A DNA stretch of 46,499 nucleotides from an uncultured Bacilli bacterium (GTDB taxonomy: Bacteria > Bacillota_I > Bacilli_A > RF39 > UBA660). The notes under the pieces are model-generated. The model was not told the origin of the DNA. It was given only the letters and a program-made list of their open reading frames with translations, and did not search any database. The position numbers and the translations under genes are program-made. Each line of letters begins with the position of its first letter. The stretch's first letter is position 1. The stretch lies in the NCBI GenBank assembly GCA_947595045.1, contig CANQEN010000003.1, forward strand, positions 1-46,499, in the 5' to 3' direction. Shown piece after piece: positions 8,708 through 18,183 of the stretch.

Positions 8708-11557
8708 ATGGTAAATTTTGATGAAGATACTATCGAGTATGTGAATGATTGTTTGAACCAGCCGTTAAATGCTTTAAATGAGATTAAATCAGTTTTAAGA
8801 ATAGCAAATAATAAAACAATTAGACTAAGATTACATAGAGTTTCGGTTTCATGTAATGGTATTATAGCAAGGATAGATGACCTATATGATGAGCTAAATA
8901 ATATAATTGATTATATAGGAAAAATGTCTGATGCTTATAATGATGCCGATAATAGTATAAAAAGTTTATTTAGTGATACGATAGATAGCATAGGTGATAC
9001 TATAGGAAATGTTGCAAATTTTGCTATTGAAACGGGAATAAAAGTAGGTAGTACTGTTTGGGGTGCAGCCCAAACTGTAGGAGCAACAGTAGCAGTTGGG
9101 GCACAAAGTTTAGTAAAAGGAGTTGCTGAACTTGGAGGAGCATTAATTGATACAGGTGCAGTGATAGCAGCAGGTATTGCATCTACACAAACATTGATAG
9201 TAGATGGTGTAACATGGTTAGGTGCAAAAGGAATAAATGCAGTAGCTGATACAAATTTACAAGGAACAAAAATGACATCTGAAATATGGCAAGGAACGAT
9301 GGACTTTGTAAAAAAACAATATGTTGATGATGCATTTAATAAATTATATAATGATACAGGATATGGTAACTGGTTGCAAGAACATTCAGCAATAGCTGTG
9401 GATGGAACAGTATCCAATGTATTATCAGGAGTAGGATATGTAGCTGGAATAGTAGCTCTTACAATACTAACAGCAGGTGTGGGGACAGCAGCCACAGGGG
9501 CAGTTGAAACGACAACAGCTGGATCAAGTATCTTAAGTGCAGTAGCATCAAATGCAGGGAGACAAGCTTTAATAGCCGGAGCAGCTGGATTAGGAGCAGG
9601 AACAGAAGATGCATGGAATGATGGAGCAAGTTTAGGTAGTGGATTAGCTTATGGAGTAGCTAATGCAGGATGGGAAGGATTACAGTACTATGTAGGAGGC
9701 AAGATATCTGGATTTGGACAAGGAGTGGCTAGTGAGGTAACAGGAGGGATAGAAAAGCTTTTAGGAGCAGGAACAGGAAGTAAGCTAGCTAATTCAGTAA
9801 TTAGAGTTGGAGCAGATAGTATAGATGGAGGAATAGAAGGATTAGTTCAGCCAGCATTAAAGGCAATATATAGTGATGAAAGTTATAATGAGTTATTTAA
9901 AGAAAATGGGGGTTGGAGTTCTGTTTTAACTAATGCACTAGTAGGTGGAGGTTCATCTATATTAGGTGAAAGTATTGATTTAGTACAAAGCAGCGATAAT
10001 GTTCGATTACAACAACAGATTAGTAATAATATAGATAAAGAAAATATCTTGGTAGGTAGTATACAAAATAATTCAAATAGTAGTGGCTTATTTGATAGAT
10101 TAAAAAAATTTGTTAGTAAAAATGATTCTAATTTAGCATCTTCTGAAGTTTTAAAACAACATATGGATTACATGGATTTGTTAAAAGGTAAAGCGAAACA
10201 ATTGGACAGTGAACTGAGCAGTGCAGAAAAAGATTTATTTAAATTGCAGGTACAATTAGATAATATTTTAAATAATGATAATACCTTACCTGAAGCTATA
10301 GAATATACTGCTAAAAAATATAATTTATATGATTTTAATAACTATAATTCCGTATCATATTTAGAGTTTGAACAACAAATGTTAGCTAAAATAAGTGCTG
10401 GCGACTATAAAATTATTACTAGAGATAATAATTATCGCACGTATGTTACGGATTATATGTCTAAAGTAAATGACTACGATTTGAAAATACGCCAATTACA
10501 AGATTATATTAATAATTTATCTACAGATATAAATAATCATAATATTGAAATTAGTAAATATAATAATAAATATATTAAACCACATATTGATGCTATAATA
10601 AAAAGTAAAAATAGTCAATTATTATTTAATAATTTGGAATCTAAATTAGATGCTTTAGATTATAATAATAAAAGTTACGGTGTTGATCAGGGTGTTTCTA
10701 AAAAAAGCATTCAATATCAAAGAGATTCTTATGGTAGAATACAAAAATTTGTTAATGAAAATTATATGAATGTAAAAAACAATTTAATGGAACGTTATGG
10801 TATGGCATCTATTGACGCTTCTAGACTTATTAGTGGTTTTGATAATACTGGAGCATGTTCATATGCATCGTTAGCTGGTGAAATTTTTGCAGGTTATATT
10901 GATAATCCAGACAAATTTAAATCTGATTTTGGTTTTCCGATGTATACCTATATTAATGGACAGAAAACATTAAATAGTTTGGAACTTCTTACAGATATGT
11001 ATTTATTTGTTAATCATGTCGATAATGGTGGCAATTTATTTAAAACCGTTGATGGAAAAGTTATGGTTACTTATGATGGTATTTCTTCTAAATTGGATCC
11101 TTTAGGTCGTCAAATATTTGATGCCGATAAACAAAAGTATTTGGCATCTTCTTATGGTAGGACAGATGGTTTAATTGACAGATATCTCAAATCAAAAAAT
11201 TCAGACTTAAATTATAAATCTGAAATATTATTGAATTCTTTCGACAAAACGATAACTTTAGGTAATGATGAAATTAATTATTTGAAACAGTTAATTGGTG
11301 AATATGCTATTGATGGTTATCAAATGGAAATGTCTTTCTTTACACTTCAAGGTGAGATTAAAATGAAAAATTTAAGTGGTGGTAAGGATATGTCAACTGT
11401 AACTTGGAATGAAGGTGAAGGTCATTCTGTATTCGTAACAGGAATGAATGAATTAGGGCTTATTGTAAGTTCTTGGGGACAAAAATATTTCATTTCTTTT
11501 GAAGATTTAAAGACTGGATCTTTTATTATTAATGCTAGTAAAATTAGTAGTTCATGA
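8708..11557 (+). CDS. Large polymorphic-toxin-like T7SS effector (949 aa), C-terminal papain-like domain candidate
   Basis: N-terminal helical region, Gly/Ala-rich hydrophobic pre-toxin segment (GYVAGIVALTILTAGVGTAATGAVE...), C-terminal GACSYAS ... GHSVFVTGMNELGLIVSSWG. Confidence 0.75.
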   Translation: MVNFDEDTIEYVNDCLNQPLNALNEIKSVLRIANNKTIRLRLHRVSVSCNGIIARIDDLYDELNNIIDYIGKMSDAYNDADNSIKSLFSDTIDSIGDTIGNVANFAIETGIKVGSTVWGAAQTVGATVAVGAQSLVKGVAELGGALIDTGAVIAAGIASTQTLIVDGVTWLGAKGINAVADTNLQGTKMTSEIWQGTMDFVKKQYVDDAFNKLYNDTGYGNWLQEHSAIAVDGTVSNVLSGVGYVAGIVALTILTAGVGTAATGAVETTTAGSSILSAVASNAGRQALIAGAAGLGAGTEDAWNDGASLGSGLAYGVANAGWEGLQYYVGGKISGFGQGVASEVTGGIEKLLGAGTGSKLANSVIRVGADSIDGGIEGLVQPALKAIYSDESYNELFKENGGWSSVLTNALVGGGSSILGESIDLVQSSDNVRLQQQISNNIDKENILVGSIQNNSNSSGLFDRLKKFVSKNDSNLASSEVLKQHMDYMDLLKGKAKQLDSELSSAEKDLFKLQVQLDNILNNDNTLPEAIEYTAKKYNLYDFNNYNSVSYLEFEQQMLAKISAGDYKIITRDNNYRTYVTDYMSKVNDYDLKIRQLQDYINNLSTDINNHNIEISKYNNKYIKPHIDAIIKSKNSQLLFNNLESKLDALDYNNKSYGVDQGVSKKSIQYQRDSYGRIQKFVNENYMNVKNNLMERYGMASIDASRLISGFDNTGACSYASLAGEIFAGYIDNPDKFKSDFGFPMYTYINGQKTLNSLELLTDMYLFVNHVDNGGNLFKTVDGKVMVTYDGISSKLDPLGRQIFDADKQKYLASSYGRTDGLIDRYLKSKNSDLNYKSEILLNSFDKTITLGNDEINYLKQLIGEYAIDGYQMEMSFFTLQGEIKMKNLSGGKDMSTVTWNEGEGHSVFVTGMNELGLIVSSWGQKYFISFEDLKTGSFIINASKISSS

Positions 11558-11571
11558 ATTAGGAGGGTCAT

Positions 11572-12297
11572 ATGATTAATAATATAAATGTAATTGATGA
11601 AGTAAATTTTGATACTCGATTTCCTATGTTAAATTCTAAAATTACAAGTGATTTAAATCAAATCTCTAAAGAAATGTATTTACAAATATATTCAACATAT
11701 AGTACTTTATTTAGAAAGTATCTTATTAAAGAATTAAATTTAAAAAAGTATGATGATATTATAGCTAATAGTGAATTAAATTATGTAAAAGTAGAATCTA
11801 GGGATATGGATATATATCAATCATTTACTAAAGATGTATTAAATTATTTCTACATTAGAAATAATTTATATATTGAAAATTTAGCAAAAGACGAAAAAGA
11901 ATATATTTTTACAAAATATTTGATGGATGACACAGATTTAGATAAGGAAACAGAAACTTTTATAGAAAAAACCTATCCAAAAGTTATTTTTGAGAATGTA
12001 AATCATGATAATTCATTATGTGATATAAATTTCGGACCTGATAATCAACAATATTATGCCCCTAATAATGCTGTAGTAATTGGTATTCGATATGATGAGT
12101 TTAATTTAAATGGATTATCAGATCAAGAATGGGATAAATTGCACGAAAAACAATTAGATCATTTGTTAGATATTATATCCAATTTAGAAAATAATGAAAT
12201 TCTTAAATCTAATTTACCATTAATAACTATTATTTATAATGAATATAGTGTAAAAAAAAAGTTCAAAACTGAATCAATAGTAAGTATTAAAAATTAA
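11572..12297 (+). CDS. Hypothetical protein, candidate immunity protein
   Basis: Starts 15 nt after the effector stop with RBS aggaggg; soluble 241 aa; role by position only. Confidence 0.5.
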   Translation: MINNINVIDEVNFDTRFPMLNSKITSDLNQISKEMYLQIYSTYSTLFRKYLIKELNLKKYDDIIANSELNYVKVESRDMDIYQSFTKDVLNYFYIRNNLYIENLAKDEKEYIFTKYLMDDTDLDKETETFIEKTYPKVIFENVNHDNSLCDINFGPDNQQYYAPNNAVVIGIRYDEFNLNGLSDQEWDKLHEKQLDHLLDIISNLENNEILKSNLPLITIIYNEYSVKKKFKTESIVSIKN

Positions 12298-12306
12298 TTA
12301 TATGAT

Positions 12307-12354
12307 AAAAACACCAAAATTATAGTTATTCATACTATATATTGAGGTGTTTTT
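12307..12354 (+). promoter_or_regulatory. Hairpin terminator/attenuator overlapping the murE2 Shine-Dalgarno
   Basis: AAAAACACC ... GGTGTTTTT immediately followed by ATG (12355); the SD gaggtg lies in the 3' arm. Confidence 0.6.
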
Positions 12355-13665
12355 ATGATTAAAGATAATTCTAAGGATATACAAGATGGAGATACATATA
12401 TTGCTTTAAAAGGTCAATATTTTGATGGACATGACTTTGTCAATGAAGCTATTGAAAATGGCGCTAATCGCGTTATTGTAGAGCATGGTGAATATGATGT
12501 CGAAACAGTTATAGTAGATGATACTAGGGAATACTTAATTAATTATTTAAAGGCAATAGTACCAGATATTAAGATAATTGGTGTTACTGGAACTAATGGT
12601 AAAACAACTACATGTTTTTTAATATATCAGATGTTAAATGAATTGGGATGTAAGTGCTCATATATTGGAACACTGGGTTTCTATGTAGATGACAAAGTAT
12701 GTGATTTAAAGAATACAACGCCTGGTCTTTTAGAATTATATCATTTATTGGATTATAGTGAGAAACAAGATTGTAAATATGTTGTAATGGAAGCTAGTAG
12801 TCAAGCTTTAGAACAAAGAAGATGTGATTTTATTAATTTTGATTATGCTATATTTACTAATTTGACTCAAGATCATTTAGATTATCATAAGACAATGGAA
12901 GCATACTTGGCTTGTAAAAGGCATTTATTTGATTTATTAAAAGATGATGGTATATCTATTTTAAATGTAGATGATATATCATATTTAAAACTTTTAACTA
13001 AAAATTATGTTACATATGGTAAACAAAATAGTAATTATAAAATAAAACTAGATAATTACTTCTATGTTAATGATAAACGGTATGAAATGCAACTAGTTGG
13101 GAATTATAATTTATATAATATGACAGCTGCTATTAGTTTGTTATATGAAATGGGATATGATTATGAATTAATATATAAAGCTGTAAAAAAATGTAAAGCA
13201 CCTAGTGGTAGAATGGAAGTAATACCTTATAATGATAATAAAATAATTATTGATTATGCCCATACTCCTGATGCTGTAGAAAAAATAATTGAAGCTAGTA
13301 GCGATTTAAAGCCTAATCGTATTATTACTATTATTGGTTGTGGAGGAGATAGAGATAAAGCTAAAAGACCTATTATGGGAAATATTGCAACTAATAAATC
13401 AGACTATGTAATATTTACTAGTGATAATCCTAGATCAGAACCAATTGATCAAATTATTAATGATATGATAGCTGGGGTTGACAAACTTAACTATGAAATT
13501 GAATCAAATCGTGAATTTGCTATTAAAAAGGGTATACAATTACTTGATAAAAATGATATACTATTAGTGCTTGGAAAAGGGCATGAAAAATATCAAATTA
13601 TAAATAATGAACGTACTTTTTTTGATGATAAAAAAGTTGTAGAAGAAAAAATATACAGGAGATGA
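12355..13665 (+). CDS. murE: MurE-type Mur ligase (copy 2), DNPR motif present
   Basis: GVTGTNGKTTT, HLDYH, IDYAHTPDAVEK, GCGGDRDKAKRPIMG, SDNPRSEP, LGKGHE. Confidence 0.92.
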   Translation: MIKDNSKDIQDGDTYIALKGQYFDGHDFVNEAIENGANRVIVEHGEYDVETVIVDDTREYLINYLKAIVPDIKIIGVTGTNGKTTTCFLIYQMLNELGCKCSYIGTLGFYVDDKVCDLKNTTPGLLELYHLLDYSEKQDCKYVVMEASSQALEQRRCDFINFDYAIFTNLTQDHLDYHKTMEAYLACKRHLFDLLKDDGISILNVDDISYLKLLTKNYVTYGKQNSNYKIKLDNYFYVNDKRYEMQLVGNYNLYNMTAAISLLYEMGYDYELIYKAVKKCKAPSGRMEVIPYNDNKIIIDYAHTPDAVEKIIEASSDLKPNRIITIIGCGGDRDKAKRPIMGNIATNKSDYVIFTSDNPRSEPIDQIINDMIAGVDKLNYEIESNREFAIKKGIQLLDKNDILLVLGKGHEKYQIINNERTFFDDKKVVEEKIYRR

Positions 13666-13669
13666 TGAC

Positions 13670-14662
13670 ATGTTAATTTTAACTAAAGCAGTATTAGCAT
13701 TAATGATAGGTTTTATTATATCAGTAATATTTGGATTAGTTGCCATACCTTTTTTAAAAAAAATAAATGTAAAGCAACGAGTTAGTAGTTATTTAGAGAA
13801 TAAACATAAATCTAAAGATGGTACACCTACTATGGGAGGCATTATCTTTATTATTCCAACCATTATTACTACAATAATTTTATTACTCATGGGTAAAATA
13901 TCCTTTTCGGATAATTTATTGATTGTTATGTTTGTATTTATTGCTTATGCTGTTTTAGGCTTTATAGATGACTTTTTAATTATTAAACGAAAAAATAATA
14001 TTGGACTTACCGAATTTCAAAAGTTATCAGGACAATTATTTATAGCTTTAGTGTTTTTTTATATTTTTATGAAATCAGGAGCTGAACCAGTATTAGATAT
14101 TCATACATTAGGTTTTAAAATTGATATGGAATGGGTTTATGGCATTTTCTTGCTATTTGTTTTAGTTGCTAGTAGCAATGCTGTAAATCTAACTGATGGT
14201 TTAGATGGACTAGCAGGAGGCCTATCAGCTATTGCTTTTCTAGCCTTTGCTCTTATAAGCTGGAATTCAACAGCAATAGCTGGTAGTGAAGATATTGCTA
14301 TTTTCTGTTTTATTTTAGTAGGTGCATTAATGGGATTCTTAGTATATAACTCCCATCCAGCTAAAGTATTTATGGGAGATACAGGTTCTTTATCTTTAGG
14401 AGGAACCTTAGCTAGCGTAGCTATCATTACACATCATGAGATAACCTTAATTGTTGTAGCTGGAGTATTTGTTTTTGAAACTTTAGTTAGCTTAATTCAA
14501 ATTATTAGCATGATTTATTTTCATAAAAAAGTTTTCTTAATGACTCCTTATCATCATCATTTAGAAAAATTAGGCTGGTCAGAACCTGATATAGTCAAGT
14601 TATTTTGGGTAATTGGCGCTATTCTTAGTATGGCTGCCATTGCTTTTGGAGTATGGATTTAA
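13670..14662 (+). CDS. mraY: Phospho-N-acetylmuramoyl-pentapeptide-transferase
   Basis: GTPTMGG, NLTDGLDGLAGG, FMGDTGSL, TPYHHHLE; polytopic. Confidence 0.95.
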   Translation: MLILTKAVLALMIGFIISVIFGLVAIPFLKKINVKQRVSSYLENKHKSKDGTPTMGGIIFIIPTIITTIILLLMGKISFSDNLLIVMFVFIAYAVLGFIDDFLIIKRKNNIGLTEFQKLSGQLFIALVFFYIFMKSGAEPVLDIHTLGFKIDMEWVYGIFLLFVLVASSNAVNLTDGLDGLAGGLSAIAFLAFALISWNSTAIAGSEDIAIFCFILVGALMGFLVYNSHPAKVFMGDTGSLSLGGTLASVAIITHHEITLIVVAGVFVFETLVSLIQIISMIYFHKKVFLMTPYHHHLEKLGWSEPDIVKLFWVIGAILSMAAIAFGVWI

Positions 14663-14770
14663 TCCATACTTTTAATATGTAAATATTTGTCAAATCTATA
14701 AATAAATCTTTAAAAAGAGTATTGGATATGTTATAATTTAAATATAAGATAAAAGATAGGAGGTGCTATT

Positions 14771-15067
14771 ATGGCAATGGATGTACGCGTTGATCCTGAA
14801 CAATTAAAAACATATGGAACTCAAGTAAGAGAAAAAGGTTCAGAGTATAACTCTGAAATCAATAACTTATATTCAGTTATTGATACTTTACGTAATGGAT
14901 GGACTGGAGTAAATCAACAAACATATTTATCTACTATGGATAATTATAAAAGCGATTTAATGAAACTTGGTGAGATAATTCAAAATATTGGAGAAGATCT
15001 TAATACTATATCTAATACTTATTCCCAAGTTCAAGATGAATTAGCAAGTGCGGCAAGAAATTTATAA
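14771..15067 (+). CDS. WXG100 family protein (ESAT-6-like), copy 1
   Basis: 98 aa, helix-GWTG-helix; RBS aggaggtg. Confidence 0.85.
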   Translation: MAMDVRVDPEQLKTYGTQVREKGSEYNSEINNLYSVIDTLRNGWTGVNQQTYLSTMDNYKSDLMKLGEIIQNIGEDLNTISNTYSQVQDELASAARNL

Positions 15068-15082
15068 TTAAAGGAGGTTAGT

Positions 15083-15376
15083 ATGAGCGAATTTAGTATT
15101 TCATATGATCAAGTATCTAATATTTCTAATGAAATGAAACAATCAGCTGATAAAATGAAAAATATTTTAGAGGATGTATCTCGTCAGATGAATGATGTAT
15201 ATGGTAATGCATGGCAAAGTTCAGCAGCTGAAACTCATATGGGTGAATTTAAAAGAATTGAAGCAAGATTTCAGGATTTTTATGGTAAAGTTCAAAGTTG
15301 TGCTCAATATCTTGATAAAGTAGTTGAAATTAATAGACAAGCTGATCAAACAATTCAAAATGCTATTAATAGTTAA
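15083..15376 (+). CDS. WXG100 family protein, copy 2
   Basis: 97 aa, helix-NAWQSSAAE-helix; RBS aaggagg; adjacent to copy 1. Confidence 0.85.
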   Translation: MSEFSISYDQVSNISNEMKQSADKMKNILEDVSRQMNDVYGNAWQSSAAETHMGEFKRIEARFQDFYGKVQSCAQYLDKVVEINRQADQTIQNAINS

Positions 15377-15458
15377 ATAAGAATAATAAATAACTCTAAA
15401 TAAGTTATTTATATATGAAATGTAGATAGCTTCTATAGTTTAGATGAAGTTGTAAAAT

Positions 15459-15491
15459 AAAAGTAGACACAAAAAAGATGTGTTTACTTTT
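15459..15491. terminator. Stem-loop after the WXG100 pair / at the IS remnant left end
   Basis: AAAAGTAGACACA / TGTGTTTACTTTT (one G-T wobble) with T tract. Confidence 0.55.
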
Positions 15492-15526
15492 TCTTTTGAT
15501 ATAATTTAATAAAGGAGATGATAAAA

Positions 15527-15886
15527 ATGCAAGGAAGACCTAAAGGAGGAAGAAATAAATATTATTCTAAAGAAGAAAAATTAAAATATGTGCAATAAAT
15601 GTTATCAGGTAAAAGTTGTTGGGAAATTGAAAGAGAAGAAGGAATTGGACATGCTGTAACAAACAGATGGTTAATAAATTACAATAATTTTGGAGAGAAA
15701 GGTTTAGAAAATAAGAAAAGACTTGGCAATCCACTAGCAAAATATCAAAACAGGAAGAAATTAACAAAGGAAGAACAATTAGAATATGAAAATATGAAAC
15801 TAAGAATTGAGAATGAATTATTAAAAAAAGGATACCTAATGAAAGGAGATGGTTCACTTGTAACATTCAAGAAGAAAAGCAAATAA
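15527..15886 (+). pseudogene. IS3-family-like OrfA with in-frame TAA at codon 24
   Basis: MQGRPKGGRNKYYSKEEKLKYVQ* then same-frame MLSGKSCWEIEREEG...ENEILL-type leucine-rich tail. Confidence 0.75.
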
Positions 15887-15887
15887 A

Positions 15888-16684
15888 ATTTGAAATAATA
15901 GAAATATTGAGCAAAGAATATTCCATTAAATCATTATGTGAAATAATGAATATATCAAGAAGTGGTTATTATAAATGTTTAAAAAATAAAAATATATTAA
16001 ATCAATATGAAAAAAATCGTAGAGATTTAGAACCATTAATAAGAGAAACCCTAGTTATGGATATCACAGAATTAATTGTCTAATAAGAAAAGAAACAAGT
16101 GGAAAGTATCAGATAATTTAGTTCATAAAGTGTGTAAGATATTAAAAATAAGAAGCAAAGCTAGACATTATTCTGTTTATAAAAAACCAGGAGAAGAGTC
16201 AATAAAATATCCTAATCTTATTAATAATAATTGGAAAACAACTAGACCTTTAGAAAAAATAACATCAGACACAACAATGATATGGTTCAAAAAACAAAGA
16301 TATGATTGGACATACTATGTAGATGCATTTGATGATTCTATAATTGGTTCAGATGTAAAACCATTCTATCATGGAGTAAGTATGTCAAATCATAAAACAG
16401 CTTTAGAAGATATGTTGAATAATAAAATAAAAAGAGGATATAAAAGCCAAGACACAATTTTCCACTCAGATTAAGGCAAAATATATTCCTCAGTAGCATT
16501 TAATAATGCACATAAAGATTATATTTACAAAAAAATTAACCCAATTATCTTGAATTAATTTTTATATAATTTTTGTTTCACATCATTTACAAATGTACAA
16601 GGAACACCAACAGATAATCCAATAATTGAATCAATAAAAGATTTTGAAAGAGATTTAAAATTATTATTAAATTTAAGTAAATAG
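15888..16684 (+). pseudogene. IS3-family-like OrfB (rve integrase) with frameshifts and stops
   Basis: KEYSIKSLCEIMNISRSGYYK; SYGYHRINCLI in another frame; SDTTMIW...DAFDD; FHSD*G (Q to stop); GTPTDNPIIESI. Confidence 0.8.
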
Positions 16685-16745
16685 TTGGAACAATAGTGAT
16701 GGTAAAAAGTAGATAAAAAATGACAAAATTTATTTTGCCGTTTTT

Positions 16746-17903
16746 TTATATCTGAATATTACCAATTATTATATCTTTAACATATCTTGTAAATAATTCA
16801 ATTATATTAGCTTTTTGGATATCGTTTTTAACTGTTAATTCTACCGTATCAATTAACTTATCACCGTCTTTAACTTTTAATGATCCAACGATATCACCTG
16901 ATTTAATACTAGCAGATAATTTATTAACTTTAATATCAAAAGTTGGAGTAGGTTCAGTAGACCCTTTTTTATATAATATATTTACATCTCTTATTGGAAT
17001 TAATGTTGCTTGTTCTTGTTTTGATTTAGTTAAATTTACTTTTTTAACGGTTTTATCCTTTGATAGTACTCTTTTTAATGAATATTGAGCAAAGGCATAG
17101 TCTAACATTTCACTTACTTCACTATTTCTAGTATTGCTATCTGGTTCTCCCATAACAGTAGCAATAATTCTCATATCATCTTTTTTCATTGTTGCTGTAA
17201 GACAATACCCAGATCCATTAGTATATCCTGTTTTTAAACCATCTACGCCCTGTTTAAAACGCACTAACTTATTAGTATTAACTAGCCATGTTTGTCGGTC
17301 AGTACCTTCTCTTAGATAGGTTTCATAGATAGATGAAAATGTTAGTATTTTCTCATGCTTAACTAATTCTTTAGCAATCATAGCCATATCATAAGCACTA
17401 GAATAATGATCTTCCTCATCCAATCCATGACAATTTTTAAAATTTGTATCATTTAAACCTAATTCCTTTATTTTATCATTCATCATAACAACAAAATTAT
17501 CTTCTGTACCAGCAATAGCTTCAGCTAGGGCAACAACAGCATCATTACCACTAGCAATAGTAATACCCTTAACTAAATCTTCTACACTCATCTGTTCTCC
17601 TGTTTCTAGTAATATTTGAGATCCACCCATACTAGAAGCATTACTAGACACTGTAATCATATCATCCCAATTAATAACACCATTTTCTATACTTTCCATA
17701 ATTAGAAGTAAACTCATCATTTTAGTCATTGAAGCAGGTGCTAACTTTTCATGAGAATCAGATTCATATAAAACTTCACCAGTACTTACTTCAATTAAAA
17801 TAGAACTTTTAGCACTTGGAGCTAATGTAATTTCATCAGCACACACACTAGTTACTCCCATAAAACATAAAACTATAAATAATATTAACTTTTTCATATG
17901 CAC
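16746..17903 (-). CDS. dacA: D-alanyl-D-alanine carboxypeptidase (PBP5/6-like)
   Basis: Signal peptide; SMTK, SGN, KTG active-site motifs. Confidence 0.92.
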   Translation of the reverse strand: MHMKKLILFIVLCFMGVTSVCADEITLAPSAKSSILIEVSTGEVLYESDSHEKLAPASMTKMMSLLLIMESIENGVINWDDMITVSSNASSMGGSQILLETGEQMSVEDLVKGITIASGNDAVVALAEAIAGTEDNFVVMMNDKIKELGLNDTNFKNCHGLDEEDHYSSAYDMAMIAKELVKHEKILTFSSIYETYLREGTDRQTWLVNTNKLVRFKQGVDGLKTGYTNGSGYCLTATMKKDDMRIIATVMGEPDSNTRNSEVSEMLDYAFAQYSLKRVLSKDKTVKKVNLTKSKQEQATLIPIRDVNILYKKGSTEPTPTFDIKVNKLSASIKSGDIVGSLKVKDGDKLIDTVELTVKNDIQKANIIELFTRYVKDIIIGNIQI

Positions 17904-18183
17904 CTCTAATAGAGTATATGAAAAAAAGAGTATTAAATACTATTTTTTTCCATTTGGAATGATAAATATACTCTATTTTATTATTTTTGGATATATATTT
18001 CTTTTTTACTCTTTTTTTGATTTTTGTTATTTATACATTTTCAAGGTAAATTTATATTAATAATTAATTAGTATATTTAATTGAAAATAATTATTATATT
18101 TGTTATAATATTGAACGTTTTAGTTATTAGTGAAAAAGTTCAATAAGTCTAAACTTGAATAAAGAAGGGGAGGAATATTTATA

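Noticed and set aside
8935-9495. Minus-strand ORF (186 aa) opposite the effector gene
   Set aside because: Antisense to a better supported coding region; low-complexity Pro/Ala/Thr product typical of a reverse reading of Gly/Ala codons.
17134-17319. Plus-strand ORF opposite dacA
   Set aside because: Antisense to a clear carboxypeptidase; no supporting features.
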